Below are positions 5,974 to 12,610 of a stretch of 13,815 nucleotides of DNA, one piece after another. Source of the stretch: Pseudomonadota bacterium (GTDB taxonomy: Bacteria > Pseudomonadota > Gammaproteobacteria > Burkholderiales > Rhodocyclaceae); NCBI GenBank assembly GCA_009778425.1, contig WRJU01000228.1, forward strand, positions 1 to 13,815, read 5' to 3'. Position 1 is the stretch's first letter, and every line of letters starts with the position of its first letter. A program made the translations under genes and the position numbers. Below the pieces are notes generated by a model that saw only the letters and a list, made by a program, of their open reading frames with translations, made no database searches and was not told where the DNA came from.

Positions 5974-6924
5974 ATGACTACGCCCCCTCGCAAAGAGCGC
6001 GGAGCCGACAAAACGGCTCGCATCCCGATCAAAATTGTCCCCGCGCCGCGCCTGCAGAAGCCGGAATGGATCAGGGTGAAAATCGGCTCCGGCGATGAAC
6101 TCGGGCGCTTCAACGAAATCAAATCCGCCCTGCGTGGTCGCCAGCTTCATACCGTATGCGAAGAAGCCTCCTGCCCCAACATTCATGAATGTTTCGGCAA
6201 AGGCACGGCCTCCTTCATGATCCTGGGCGACATCTGCACCCGGCGCTGCCCGTTCTGCGATGTCGGTCATGGCCGTCCCGCCGCGCCCGACCCCGAAGAA
6301 CCCGCCATGCTGGCGGCGACCATTGCGGACATGAAACTCGCCTACGCGGTCATCACCTCGGTCGACCGCGACGACCTGCGCGATGGCGGCGCGGCGCATT
6401 TTGCCGCCTGTATCCGCGCCATTCGCGCCGCCTCGCCCCAAACCGCCGTCGAAATACTGACGCCCGATTTTCGCGGGCGCGAAAATATTGCGCTCGACGC
6501 TTTCGCGGACGACCTTCCCGACGTTCTCAACCACAACCTCGAAACCGTACCGCGCCTCTACCGCCAGGTTCGCCCCGGCGCGGATTACGCCGTCTCCCTC
6601 GTCCTGCTCGAACGCTTCAAGGCGCGCTACCCAGGCGTCCCGACCAAATCGGGCCTGATGGTTGGCCTGGGCGAGAACGACGACGAAATCCTCGCAACGA
6701 TGCGTGATTTGCGCGAGCACGGAGTCGACCTGCTCACCATCGGTCAATACCTGCAGCCGTCTGCCGACCACCTGCCGGTACTGCGCTACGTCCATCCCGA
6801 TACCTTCAAGCTCTTTGAATCCGAAGCGCAGAAAATGGGCTTCAGAAACGCCGCCTGCGGGCCAATGGTACGTTCGAGCTATTGGGCGGATAAATTGGCG
6901 CACGGGGCGGGGGTTGTGATCTAA
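5974..6924 (+). CDS. lipA: Lipoyl synthase (radical SAM)
   Basis: LipA inserts two sulfur atoms into the octanoyl chain that LipB attached, using S-adenosylmethionine. The 316 residues are typical. The auxiliary iron-sulfur cluster ligands are C62, C67 and C73 (CEEASCPNIHEC). The radical-SAM cluster ligands are C88, C92 and C95 (CTRRCPFC). The C-terminal motif RSSY (300-303), whose serine ligates the auxiliary cluster in the family, is present, so the enzyme looks complete. The first 30 residues are a basic, probably flexible extension. A 28-base gap from lipB and the same strand indicate co-transcription. Shine-Dalgarno is weak (GGA before the ATG). Confidence 0.97.
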   Translation: MTTPPRKERGADKTARIPIKIVPAPRLQKPEWIRVKIGSGDELGRFNEIKSALRGRQLHTVCEEASCPNIHECFGKGTASFMILGDICTRRCPFCDVGHGRPAAPDPEEPAMLAATIADMKLAYAVITSVDRDDLRDGGAAHFAACIRAIRAASPQTAVEILTPDFRGRENIALDAFADDLPDVLNHNLETVPRLYRQVRPGADYAVSLVLLERFKARYPGVPTKSGLMVGLGENDDEILATMRDLREHGVDLLTIGQYLQPSADHLPVLRYVHPDTFKLFESEAQKMGFRNAACGPMVRSSYWADKLAHGAGVVI

Positions 6925-6935
6925 AAAATTCTGAC

Positions 6936-7400
6936 ATGTTCGACGTCATTCTCTTTGAGCCGGAGATACCGCCCAATACTGGCAATGTCATCCGCCTTAC
7001 CGCCAATGGCGGGGTGCGGCTTCATCTCGTGGAGCCGCTTGGCTTCGATCTCTCCGACCGCCAAATGCGGCGCGCGGGGCTGGATTACCATGACCTCGCC
7101 CATGTGACCGTGCATCCGGATTGGGCCGCGTGTCGGGCGCAATTTGCCGGGCGGAGGATGTTCGCCCTGAGTACGCGCGGCGGCGAGCGTTACGACCGCG
7201 TGGTTTACGCTGAAGGCGACGTGTTGCTCTTCGGCCCTGAAACCCGTGGTTTGCCGGACGCGGTGCTGGAGGAATTGCCGCCTTTGCAGCGGCTGCGTAT
7301 CCCGATGTATCCCGGCAACCGCAGTATCAACCTGTCGAATGCTGTGGCGCTGGTGGTGTACGAGGCTTGGCGGCAGAGCGGGTTTGCGGGGGCGGGGTGA
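6936..7400 (+). CDS. trmL: tRNA (cytidine(34)-2'-O)-methyltransferase
   Basis: TrmL (formerly YibK) 2'-O-methylates the wobble nucleotide of leucine tRNAs. It is a minimal SPOUT enzyme of about 155 residues, and this one has 154. The N-terminal strand and motif FEPEIPPNTGNVIRL is characteristic. The SAM-binding trefoil knot is at the C-terminus: FGPETRGLP (about 98-106) and IPMYPGNRSINLSNAVALVV. It lies 11 bases after lipA on the same strand, so it is probably read through from the lip operon, and no clear Shine-Dalgarno precedes it. It runs convergent with gpsA, 25 bases between stops, with no obvious terminator there. In E. coli and Pseudomonas, as I recall, trmL sits next to the secB-gpsA cluster, so its tie is to that side. 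Confidence 0.94.
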   Translation: MFDVILFEPEIPPNTGNVIRLTANGGVRLHLVEPLGFDLSDRQMRRAGLDYHDLAHVTVHPDWAACRAQFAGRRMFALSTRGGERYDRVVYAEGDVLLFGPETRGLPDAVLEELPPLQRLRIPMYPGNRSINLSNAVALVVYEAWRQSGFAGAG

Positions 7401-7425
7401 CGGGCGGACGAGGTATTGGCGGCGC

Positions 7426-8457
7426 TCAAGCGCGCCACCATTCCTGTTTCGGGTTGCGCGCCAGCAACCTCTCCACCGCTTCATGGGGGCTGACGCTGCC
7501 ATGCAGCAGGGCATCCACGCAGGTACAGATCGGCATGTCCACGCCGAGACGGTGACTGAGCCGGACAGCTTCGCGAGCGGTTGAAACGCCTTCGGCCACA
7601 TGACCGAGTCCGGCGAGAATGTCAGGGAGGGTTTTTCCGGCGGCGAGCGCCAGACCGACCTGGCGGTTGCGGGAAAGGTCGCCGGTACTGGTGAGGATGA
7701 GGTCGCCCATGCCGGCCAGCCCCATCAGGGTTTCGTGGCGTCCGCCGAGCGCGCCCGCGAGCCGGGCGGTTTCGGCCAGCCCTCGGGTGATAAGCGCGGC
7801 TCGCGCGTTGAGGCCGTAACCCATGCCGTCGGATACCCCGGCGGCGATGGCAAAGATGTTCTTGAGCGCGCCGCCGGTTTCGCAGCCGATGACGTCATCG
7901 TTGGCATATATCCGGAATTTCGGCTGATGCAGCTTGTGCACCCAGTCAGTGGCAAAACCGGGGCTGTTCGAGGCCAGCGCGACGGCTGCGGGCAGCCCGC
8001 GCGCGACTTCGGCGGCGAAACTGGGGCCAGTGAGCAGGCCGCAGGCTGTGTCCTTGCCCATTTCCTCGGCAATGATTTCGTGCGGTAGCTTGCCGCTATC
8101 GGCTTCCAGCCCTTTGCATACCCAGATGAGCGGTGCGACGGGGGAAGGCTGTTGGAGCTCGCGCAGGGCGCGCACGGCCTCGCGCAGTCCGGCCAGCGGG
8201 GTCGCGATGAGATGCAGGTCCGCGCCGATGGCGGCTTGGCTGAAATCGGCGCTGAATTCCAGTTCGGGCCGCAAGGCGATGCCGGGCAGGAAGAGTTTGT
8301 TTTCCCGCTCGCGGCGCATCGTTTCGATGTTGTCGGCCTCGCGCCCCCACAGGCAGACTTCATGGACGGCAGAAAATACCTGCGCCAGCGCCGTGCCCCA
8401 TGCACCGGCTCCGAAAACAGCGATGCGTATCCGCTGGCGCTGGCTCAAAGCCCCCAT
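7426..8457 (-). CDS. gpsA: Glycerol-3-phosphate dehydrogenase [NAD(P)+]
   Basis: GpsA reduces dihydroxyacetone phosphate to sn-glycerol 3-phosphate, the backbone precursor of phospholipids, in the cytoplasm. With the start at 8457 the protein has 343 residues. The Rossmann motif GAGAWG is at 16-21. Further family marks are CKGLE, LLTGPSFAAEVARG (substrate and cofactor contacts), ETGGALKNIFAIAAG and GLNARAALITRGLAE. I chose the ATG at 8457 because it leaves about 11 residues before the first strand; a longer frame upstream adds 19 residues that overlap the SH3 gene with no family similarity. The chosen start still overlaps the SH3 gene end by 13 bases, indicating coupling. It is the last gene of the minus-strand operon. 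Confidence 0.95.
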   Translation of the reverse strand: MGALSQRQRIRIAVFGAGAWGTALAQVFSAVHEVCLWGREADNIETMRRERENKLFLPGIALRPELEFSADFSQAAIGADLHLIATPLAGLREAVRALRELQQPSPVAPLIWVCKGLEADSGKLPHEIIAEEMGKDTACGLLTGPSFAAEVARGLPAAVALASNSPGFATDWVHKLHQPKFRIYANDDVIGCETGGALKNIFAIAAGVSDGMGYGLNARAALITRGLAETARLAGALGGRHETLMGLAGMGDLILTSTGDLSRNRQVGLALAAGKTLPDILAGLGHVAEGVSTAREAVRLSHRLGVDMPICTCVDALLHGSVSPHEAVERLLARNPKQEWWRA

Positions 8458-8888
8458 ACCTCGGTGGAACGTAAAAAGCCGCTGTCGCCGCTGGCGTGTT
8501 GCACCTTGACCCATCCGCTTGGGTCGGAGGAAACGAGTTCGAGCACGACCTCGCGGACGGCTTCAAAAACCACAGGGGAACGTTCATTCGCCTCGCGCCG
8601 TACCGCTACCTGTTCAGCAGTGACGAGCACGGTGCGCTGTTTGCTGAGGGCATTGCCTTCGATCCACGACATAGCGCCGGAAGGGTCGCGCACTTTCACC
8701 CATTGCAGGTCGGGACTCGTCACCACCACTTCCACCGGCGTACCGGGGCGGATAATGGCGAGCTTGCGGGCCTGAAGGGAGGAAGTCTCGAAAAGGATCG
8801 CGTTCCGGGCGACGGAGGCATAGTCGATAGCCTGAGCCGAACCGGCCAGCAAGGCCAGTCCGGCGGCAAGGATGGCGGGGCGGATCAT
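8445..8888 (-). CDS. Periplasmic protein with two bacterial SH3-like domains
   Basis: This is a 147-residue secreted protein. A signal peptide (MIRPAILAAGLALLAGSAQA) is cut before IDYAS. Two SH3b-like repeats follow: about residues 30-80, ending in a WVKVRDPSGAMSWIEG block, and about 88-145, containing VAVRREANERSP and WVKVQHASGDSGFL. Such domains usually bind peptidoglycan or help scaffold envelope proteins; there is no catalytic domain. It sits between secB and gpsA, an addition relative to the E. coli order. A good Shine-Dalgarno (GAGGGGG on the minus strand) precedes the ATG, and its end overlaps gpsA. No specific function can be assigned. Confidence 0.87.
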   Translation of the reverse strand: MIRPAILAAGLALLAGSAQAIDYASVARNAILFETSSLQARKLAIIRPGTPVEVVVTSPDLQWVKVRDPSGAMSWIEGNALSKQRTVLVTAEQVAVRREANERSPVVFEAVREVVLELVSSDPSGWVKVQHASGDSGFLRSTEVWGL

Positions 8889-8920
8889 GGAGTTTCCCCC
8901 TCGTTGGTTGCGGCTGCAGG

Positions 8921-9394
8921 TTACTGTACCGGTGTGTTCTGAGTCATGCCAGCGTCCTGGCGCGATTGCTGGAAAAGGGCTTCAAAGTTGACCGGGGCGA
9001 GCAGCATTGGCTGGAAGCCGGCACGGGTCACAGCGTCCGAGATCGTTTCACGCGCGTAGGGGAAGATGATGTTCGGGCAGCCGATGCCCAGTATCAGTTC
9101 AAGTTCCTCTTCGGGCGCATTCTGAATGCGGAAAATACCGGCCTGGGTGATTTCGACCAGGAAAAGGGTGCGATCCCCGCTCAGGGTGGCTTCGACGGTG
9201 ATGGTGAGTTTGACCTCGTAGACCCCGGCTTCAACGGGGCTGCCTTCGGTGCGAAGCTGGACGTTGACTTGCGGGGCTTCGCGGACAAGGAAAATTTGCG
9301 GCGCGTTGGGGACTTCGAGCGAAAGGTCCTTGACGTAGATTTTTTCGATTGCGAAGACGGGCGGATTGTCGGTGGTCTGAGTATTGTCGGTCAT
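8921..9394 (-). CDS. secB: Protein-export chaperone SecB
   Basis: SecB is a cytoplasmic tetrameric chaperone that holds preproteins unfolded and hands them to SecA. The 157 residues match the family. Characteristic segments are FAIEKIYVKDLSLEVPNAP, FLVREAPQVNVQL, FLVEITQAGIFRI and LGIGCPNIIFPYARETISD, with the conserved GFQPMLLAPVNFEALF near the end. The acidic run ESPEEELELI-like segment is present here as APEEELELIL. It follows grxC by 66 bases and is preceded by AGGA eight bases before the ATG. The 66-base gap, which holds an A/T-rich stretch, could contain an extra promoter, though I see none clearly. Context with a membrane rhodanese and glutaredoxin is the ancient proteobacterial arrangement. 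Confidence 0.97.
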   Translation of the reverse strand: MTDNTQTTDNPPVFAIEKIYVKDLSLEVPNAPQIFLVREAPQVNVQLRTEGSPVEAGVYEVKLTITVEATLSGDRTLFLVEITQAGIFRIQNAPEEELELILGIGCPNIIFPYARETISDAVTRAGFQPMLLAPVNFEALFQQSRQDAGMTQNTPVQ

Positions 9395-9460
9395 GTTGGC
9401 GTCCTGTGCTTGATTGAAGGAGTGAAGCCTGTCTTGAAAAAAAAGAAGAATACGGCAGAT

Positions 9461-9751
9461 TCAGATGTTTTGCCCGTCCAGCAGGGCGGTCAGGCGCCCT
9501 TCGCTGTCGAGGGCTTGGAGATCGTCGCAACCGCCGACATGATAATCGCCAATGAAAATCTGGGGAACCGTGCGGCGGCCAGTGATCCGCATCATCTCTT
9601 CGAGAATGGCCGGGTCGAGATCGACCCGAATTTTTTCGATCTCAACCACGCCCCGCGCGCGCAAAAGCTGTTCGGCGCGCTGGCAGTACGGGCAAACGGC
9701 GGTCGTATACATCTTCACGGGCGACATGGGCATGGCGGCGACCCCACTCAT
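9461..9751 (-). CDS. grxC: Glutaredoxin 3
   Basis: GrxC is a small glutathione-dependent thiol-disulfide oxidoreductase of the cytoplasm. The active site CPYC is at residues 20-23 (MYTTAVCPYCQRAEQLL), and the glutathione-binding cis-proline loop is TVPQIFIG, followed by GGCDDL. Starting at 9751 gives 96 residues and an ATGA overlap with the rhodanese stop, which argues for coupling. Two later ATGs, at 9733 and 9727, give 90 and 88 residues, nearer the usual 83-90. The true start may be one of these, although neither has a better Shine-Dalgarno. The first eight residues (MSGVAAMP) would then not be translated. Confidence 0.93.
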   Translation of the reverse strand: MSGVAAMPMSPVKMYTTAVCPYCQRAEQLLRARGVVEIEKIRVDLDPAILEEMMRITGRRTVPQIFIGDYHVGGCDDLQALDSEGRLTALLDGQNI

Positions 9752-10164
9752 TTTTTCTTGCGGGTGATCGGGTATCCGGCTTTTTCCCATTCATACAGCC
9801 CCCCGCGCAGGTTGTAGAGCTTCTCGAACCCCGCTTTTTTCAGGGCGGCAATGCCCTTGGCCGAAGTTGCCCCGCTGTTGCAATAAAGGATGAGCGGGCG
9901 GGCACGGAATTTTTCGAGTTCCGAGCCACGGCGTTCAAAATCGGACAACGGCAAGTGGCGGGCGCTGGGCAAATGCCCCTTTTCAAAGTCGCCCTGCGCG
10001 CGCACATCGAGCGCTACCGCGTCCTCGCGGTTGATGAGCAGGGTGGCCTCGACGGGCGTAAGCTGGCTTTTGTCGCGCTGCTGGCGGATGAACTCAACGA
10101 GCAGCCATGCGCCCGAACCCGCAGCCAAGACGACCCAAATCAGGTTTTGTTGCAGAAACTCCAC
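9748..10164 (-). CDS. Membrane-anchored rhodanese-like protein (YibN type)
   Basis: This 138-residue protein has one N-terminal membrane helix (LIWVVLAAGSGAWLLVEFI, about 8-26) and a cytoplasmic rhodanese domain of about 40-133. The catalytic loop is YCNSGATS, with the Cys thiol at about residue 94, consistent with an active single-domain rhodanese. ALDVRAQGDFEKGHLPSARH and NLRGGLYEW are standard rhodanese landmarks. The tail is basic (ITRKKK). The start codon is GTG at 10164, with GGAG about ten bases upstream. It heads the operon with grxC, secB, an SH3 protein and gpsA, the place of yibN in E. coli. The in vivo sulfur acceptor is not known; a link to membrane-protein biogenesis is plausible from the secB context. 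Confidence 0.9.
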   Translation of the reverse strand: MEFLQQNLIWVVLAAGSGAWLLVEFIRQQRDKSQLTPVEATLLINREDAVALDVRAQGDFEKGHLPSARHLPLSDFERRGSELEKFRARPLILYCNSGATSAKGIAALKKAGFEKLYNLRGGLYEWEKAGYPITRKKK

Positions 10165-10355
10165 GTAAAAAATGCTCCGAGGGTAGTGTTGATGGATAAT
10201 ACAAGGTACGCCGCATGCTTGCCTTTAACGCCGAGCTTCACGCCAAGGGCGTCTCATTTCAGGGGGCGACAGGAAAAAACAGCGTAAAAACCATTAGTAT
10301 ACGATAGATCGAACGTTTTTGCCCTTTTTAAACCCCTTTCCCGGATCATTGGCTC
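10165..10355. promoter_or_regulatory. Divergent intergenic region between the rhodanese operon and gpmA
   Basis: These 191 bases must hold the promoters for both transcription units. Candidate -10 elements are TATTAT on the minus strand (10201-10196) for the rhodanese operon and TACGAT (10300-10305) within a GTATAC palindrome for gpmA. Neither has a convincing -35 partner. The stretch from about 10270 is A/T-rich compared with its surroundings. A short hairpin (ACGCC at 10240-10244 with GGCGT at 10248-10252) is too small to interpret. Confidence 0.3.
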
Positions 10356-11105
10356 ATGTTCAAAATTGTGCTGCTTCGCCACGGCGAATCTGTCTGGAAC
10401 AAAGAAAACCGCTTTACTGGCTGGGCGGATGTCGATTTGACCGAACAGGGCGTCGCGGAGGCGCAGGTCGCCGGGCAGTTGCTCAAGCGCGAGGGCTACC
10501 GTTTCGACCTGGCGTTTACCTCGGTTCTCAAGCGGGCCAACAAGACGCTCAATGTCGTGCTCGAAGAACTCGATGCACTCTGGCTGCCGGTCGAACACTC
10601 CTGGCGGCTGAACGAGCGCCATTACGGCAGCCTGCAAGGGCTGAACAAGACCGAGATGGCCGCCAGGTATGGTGACGAACAGGTGCTGGTCTGGCGGCGT
10701 TCCTACGACATCCCACCCGAACCGCTGGAAGAGGGCGATCCCCGGCTCGTCGTCGACGACCCCCGTTACGCCCTGCTCCCCAAGTCGGCGTTTCCGCGTA
10801 CCGAATGCCTGCGCGACACCGTGGCGCGCGTCGTGCCGTACTGGGAGGCCGTGATAGCGCCACAAGTCCTGGCCGGTCGGCGCGTCCTGATTGTCGCGCA
10901 CGGCAACAGCCTGCGCGCGCTCATCAAGTATCTTGACGGCATCCGCGAGGCGGACATCGTCGGGCTCAACATCCCGACCGCGCAGCCGCTGGCCTATGAA
11001 CTGGACGCCAACCTGCGCCCGATCAAGAGCTACTACCTTGCCGACGAAAACACCATCCGCGCTGCCCAGGCCGCTGTGGCCAACCAGGGCAAGGCCGGGG
11101 GGTGA
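10356..11105 (+). CDS. gpmA: 2,3-bisphosphoglycerate-dependent phosphoglycerate mutase
   Basis: GpmA interconverts 3- and 2-phosphoglycerate in glycolysis and gluconeogenesis through a phosphohistidine. The 249 residues match the cofactor-dependent family. The phospho-accepting H9 lies in LLRHGES, E87 in LNERHYGSLQG is the acid/base residue, and H182 in VAHGNSLRAL is the second catalytic histidine. TSVLKRA and the insertion WRRSYDIPPEPL separate it from shorter phosphatase-like relatives. It is the first gene of a plus-strand unit; envC starts 15 bases after its stop. Shine-Dalgarno before the ATG is weak. In E. coli and Pseudomonas the unrelated cofactor-independent mutase occupies this locus. 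Confidence 0.97.
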   Translation: MFKIVLLRHGESVWNKENRFTGWADVDLTEQGVAEAQVAGQLLKREGYRFDLAFTSVLKRANKTLNVVLEELDALWLPVEHSWRLNERHYGSLQGLNKTEMAARYGDEQVLVWRRSYDIPPEPLEEGDPRLVVDDPRYALLPKSAFPRTECLRDTVARVVPYWEAVIAPQVLAGRRVLIVAHGNSLRALIKYLDGIREADIVGLNIPTAQPLAYELDANLRPIKSYYLADENTIRAAQAAVANQGKAGG

Positions 11106-11120
11106 GCGTTTCGTTTTGTC

Positions 11121-12584
11121 GTGGCCGCTTTTTCGATTCGACGCGTATTGGTTTGGGTTTTTGCACTGGTGATATGGGCCGGGATGGGGTTATCCGATCC
11201 GCTGCATGCCAGACCAGCGAGCGCGCAGGGCAAAACTTCCAAGGCTAGCAAGGCGACGGGCGGACAGGGCAAGAACGCCAAAACTACCAAGGCCGGCACT
11301 GCCAAGGCAGCCAAGACAAGCAAGGCGACAGGCGGGTCGAGCAAGGCCGAAATCCACGCCAAGCGTTCCGAACTCAAGAACATCGAGCGCCGCCTTGGAG
11401 ATTTGCGGCGAGACGTGGAAAAAACCGAAGCCATGCAAACCGAAGCGGTGCGCGCCGTGGCGGATGTCGAGCGCGAAGTCTCAAAAGCTACGCGCGCCTT
11501 GCGCCAGGTCATGACCGAACACGCTGACGTCAGTCGCCAGCTTGCCGAACTCGAAGCCGGACAGCATGAACTCGAAGAGCGCATCGCCGCCCGCCAGGAT
11601 GAACTGGCCGAGTGGCTGCGACGAAACTACATATACGGCGCGGCCAACGACGTTGCCGCCTTGCTGGCGGCGCGCGACCCCAACCAGTTCGTGCGCGATA
11701 CCTATTATCTCGAACGCCTTGGTCGCGCCCGCCTCGAACTGATTGAAGGTCTGAGGGACGACCTGCGGCTCAAGGCCGAACACGCCCAGCAAGTCAATAC
11801 TCGCCGCACAACCCTGGCCCGCCTTGAGGATGACCGGCGCAAGCGCCAGGAAAAACAGGAAGAATCCTACGCGCGCCGCCGTGAAACCCTTGAAAAAATC
11901 GAGACGACGCTGAAAACGCAGCGGGAAAAAATAGTTGTACTCAAGGCCGACGAAGAGCGTCTGACCCAGGTCGTCAACACGCTGGTGCAACGTGCTGCTG
12001 AAGCCGAAGCGCGGGCGGCTGCCGCAAGGCGCGAGCGGGAGAGGGCGCGCGCGAACGCGCGGACGCGAAAGAACAACGTGGCGGATGCCGGAGTGGAACA
12101 TTCTCCGAACATTGGCAAAAATAGCGCCGCCGAGCCGGTCGTCGGCACTGTCCGGGAAGTCCCTGAACCAACGCAGGACGACACAGGTTTTGCCCAGTTA
12201 CGCGGTAGACTGAATTTCCCGGTTGCCGGTCAACTCGTCGGCAGGTTCGGCGCGCCGCGCGCCGGACAAGGCACGGCGTGGCGTGGCGTTTTCATCCGTG
12301 CTGCCCGTGGCGCCCAGGTACGGGCCGTCAGCGGTGGCTCGGTCGTTTACTCGGACTGGCTTCGCGGTTATGGCAATCTGCTGATTGTCGATCATGGCGG
12401 CGGCTACCTGTCCATTTATGGTAATAATGATGCCCTTTACAAAGAAGTCGGTAAGGTCGTGCGTACAGGTGAGGCAATTGCCAGCGTCGGCGCAAGCGGA
12501 TCGGAGTCAGAATCCGGCCTATACTTCGAAATTCGCCACCGGGGACAGGCCATAGACCCAATGCAATGGGTGAGGCTCAGATAG
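11121..12584 (+). CDS. envC: EnvC-like amidase activator, degenerate LytM/M23 protein
   Basis: This 487-residue periplasmic protein should switch on N-acetylmuramoyl-L-alanine amidases for cell separation. The order is: a signal peptide to about A35 (PASA/QG), a Lys/Ala/Thr-rich linker (36-76, ten Lys in about 40 residues), a long coiled coil (about 77-315), a polar linker, then a LytM domain (about 370-487). The zinc ligands of active M23 peptidases are absent. The HxxxD site reads W387-RGV-F391 and the HxH site reads G466-L467-Y468 before FEIRHRGQ, as in E. coli EnvC. This implies an activator, not a peptidase. The start is GTG at 11121, 15 bases after gpmA, with no clear Shine-Dalgarno. 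ctpA begins 26 bases downstream, so gpmA-envC-ctpA are probably one transcript. Confidence 0.92.
   Translation: MAAFSIRRVLVWVFALVIWAGMGLSDPLHARPASAQGKTSKASKATGGQGKNAKTTKAGTAKAAKTSKATGGSSKAEIHAKRSELKNIERRLGDLRRDVEKTEAMQTEAVRAVADVEREVSKATRALRQVMTEHADVSRQLAELEAGQHELEERIAARQDELAEWLRRNYIYGAANDVAALLAARDPNQFVRDTYYLERLGRARLELIEGLRDDLRLKAEHAQQVNTRRTTLARLEDDRRKRQEKQEESYARRRETLEKIETTLKTQREKIVVLKADEERLTQVVNTLVQRAAEAEARAAAARRERERARANARTRKNNVADAGVEHSPNIGKNSAAEPVVGTVREVPEPTQDDTGFAQLRGRLNFPVAGQLVGRFGAPRAGQGTAWRGVFIRAARGAQVRAVSGGSVVYSDWLRGYGNLLIVDHGGGYLSIYGNNDALYKEVGKVVRTGEAIASVGASGSESESGLYFEIRHRGQAIDPMQWVRLR
11247..11335 (+). repeat. Near-identical 17-base direct repeats encoding the SKATGG motif of the EnvC linker
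   Basis: Copies lie at 11247-11263 and 11319-11335 and differ by one base (AGCAAGGCGACGGGCGG versus AGCAAGGCGACAGGCGG). Both encode SKATGG and are 72 bases apart, in frame, within a wider Lys/Ala/Thr-rich low-complexity stretch. This suggests the linker grew by slippage or duplication and may vary in length between strains. Confidence 0.65.
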
Positions 12585-12610
12585 CCCGTGGATTTTCTCT
12601 TGGAGTCCCC

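Noticed and set aside
5803..6903. Minus-strand open frame of 366 codons opposite lipA
   Set aside because: lipA on the plus strand has every cluster ligand of lipoyl synthase; the antisense frame shows no recognisable domain or ribosome binding site.
7421..7436. Short GC hairpin (GGCGC/GCGCC) between trmL and gpsA as a terminator
   Set aside because: The stem has only five pairs, no T tract follows on either strand, and it overlaps the end of gpsA.
10240..10252. ACGCC/GGCGT hairpin in the divergent gpmA region as a regulatory element
   Set aside because: Five pairs with a three-base loop occur often by chance in GC-rich DNA, and it has no T tract or second copy.
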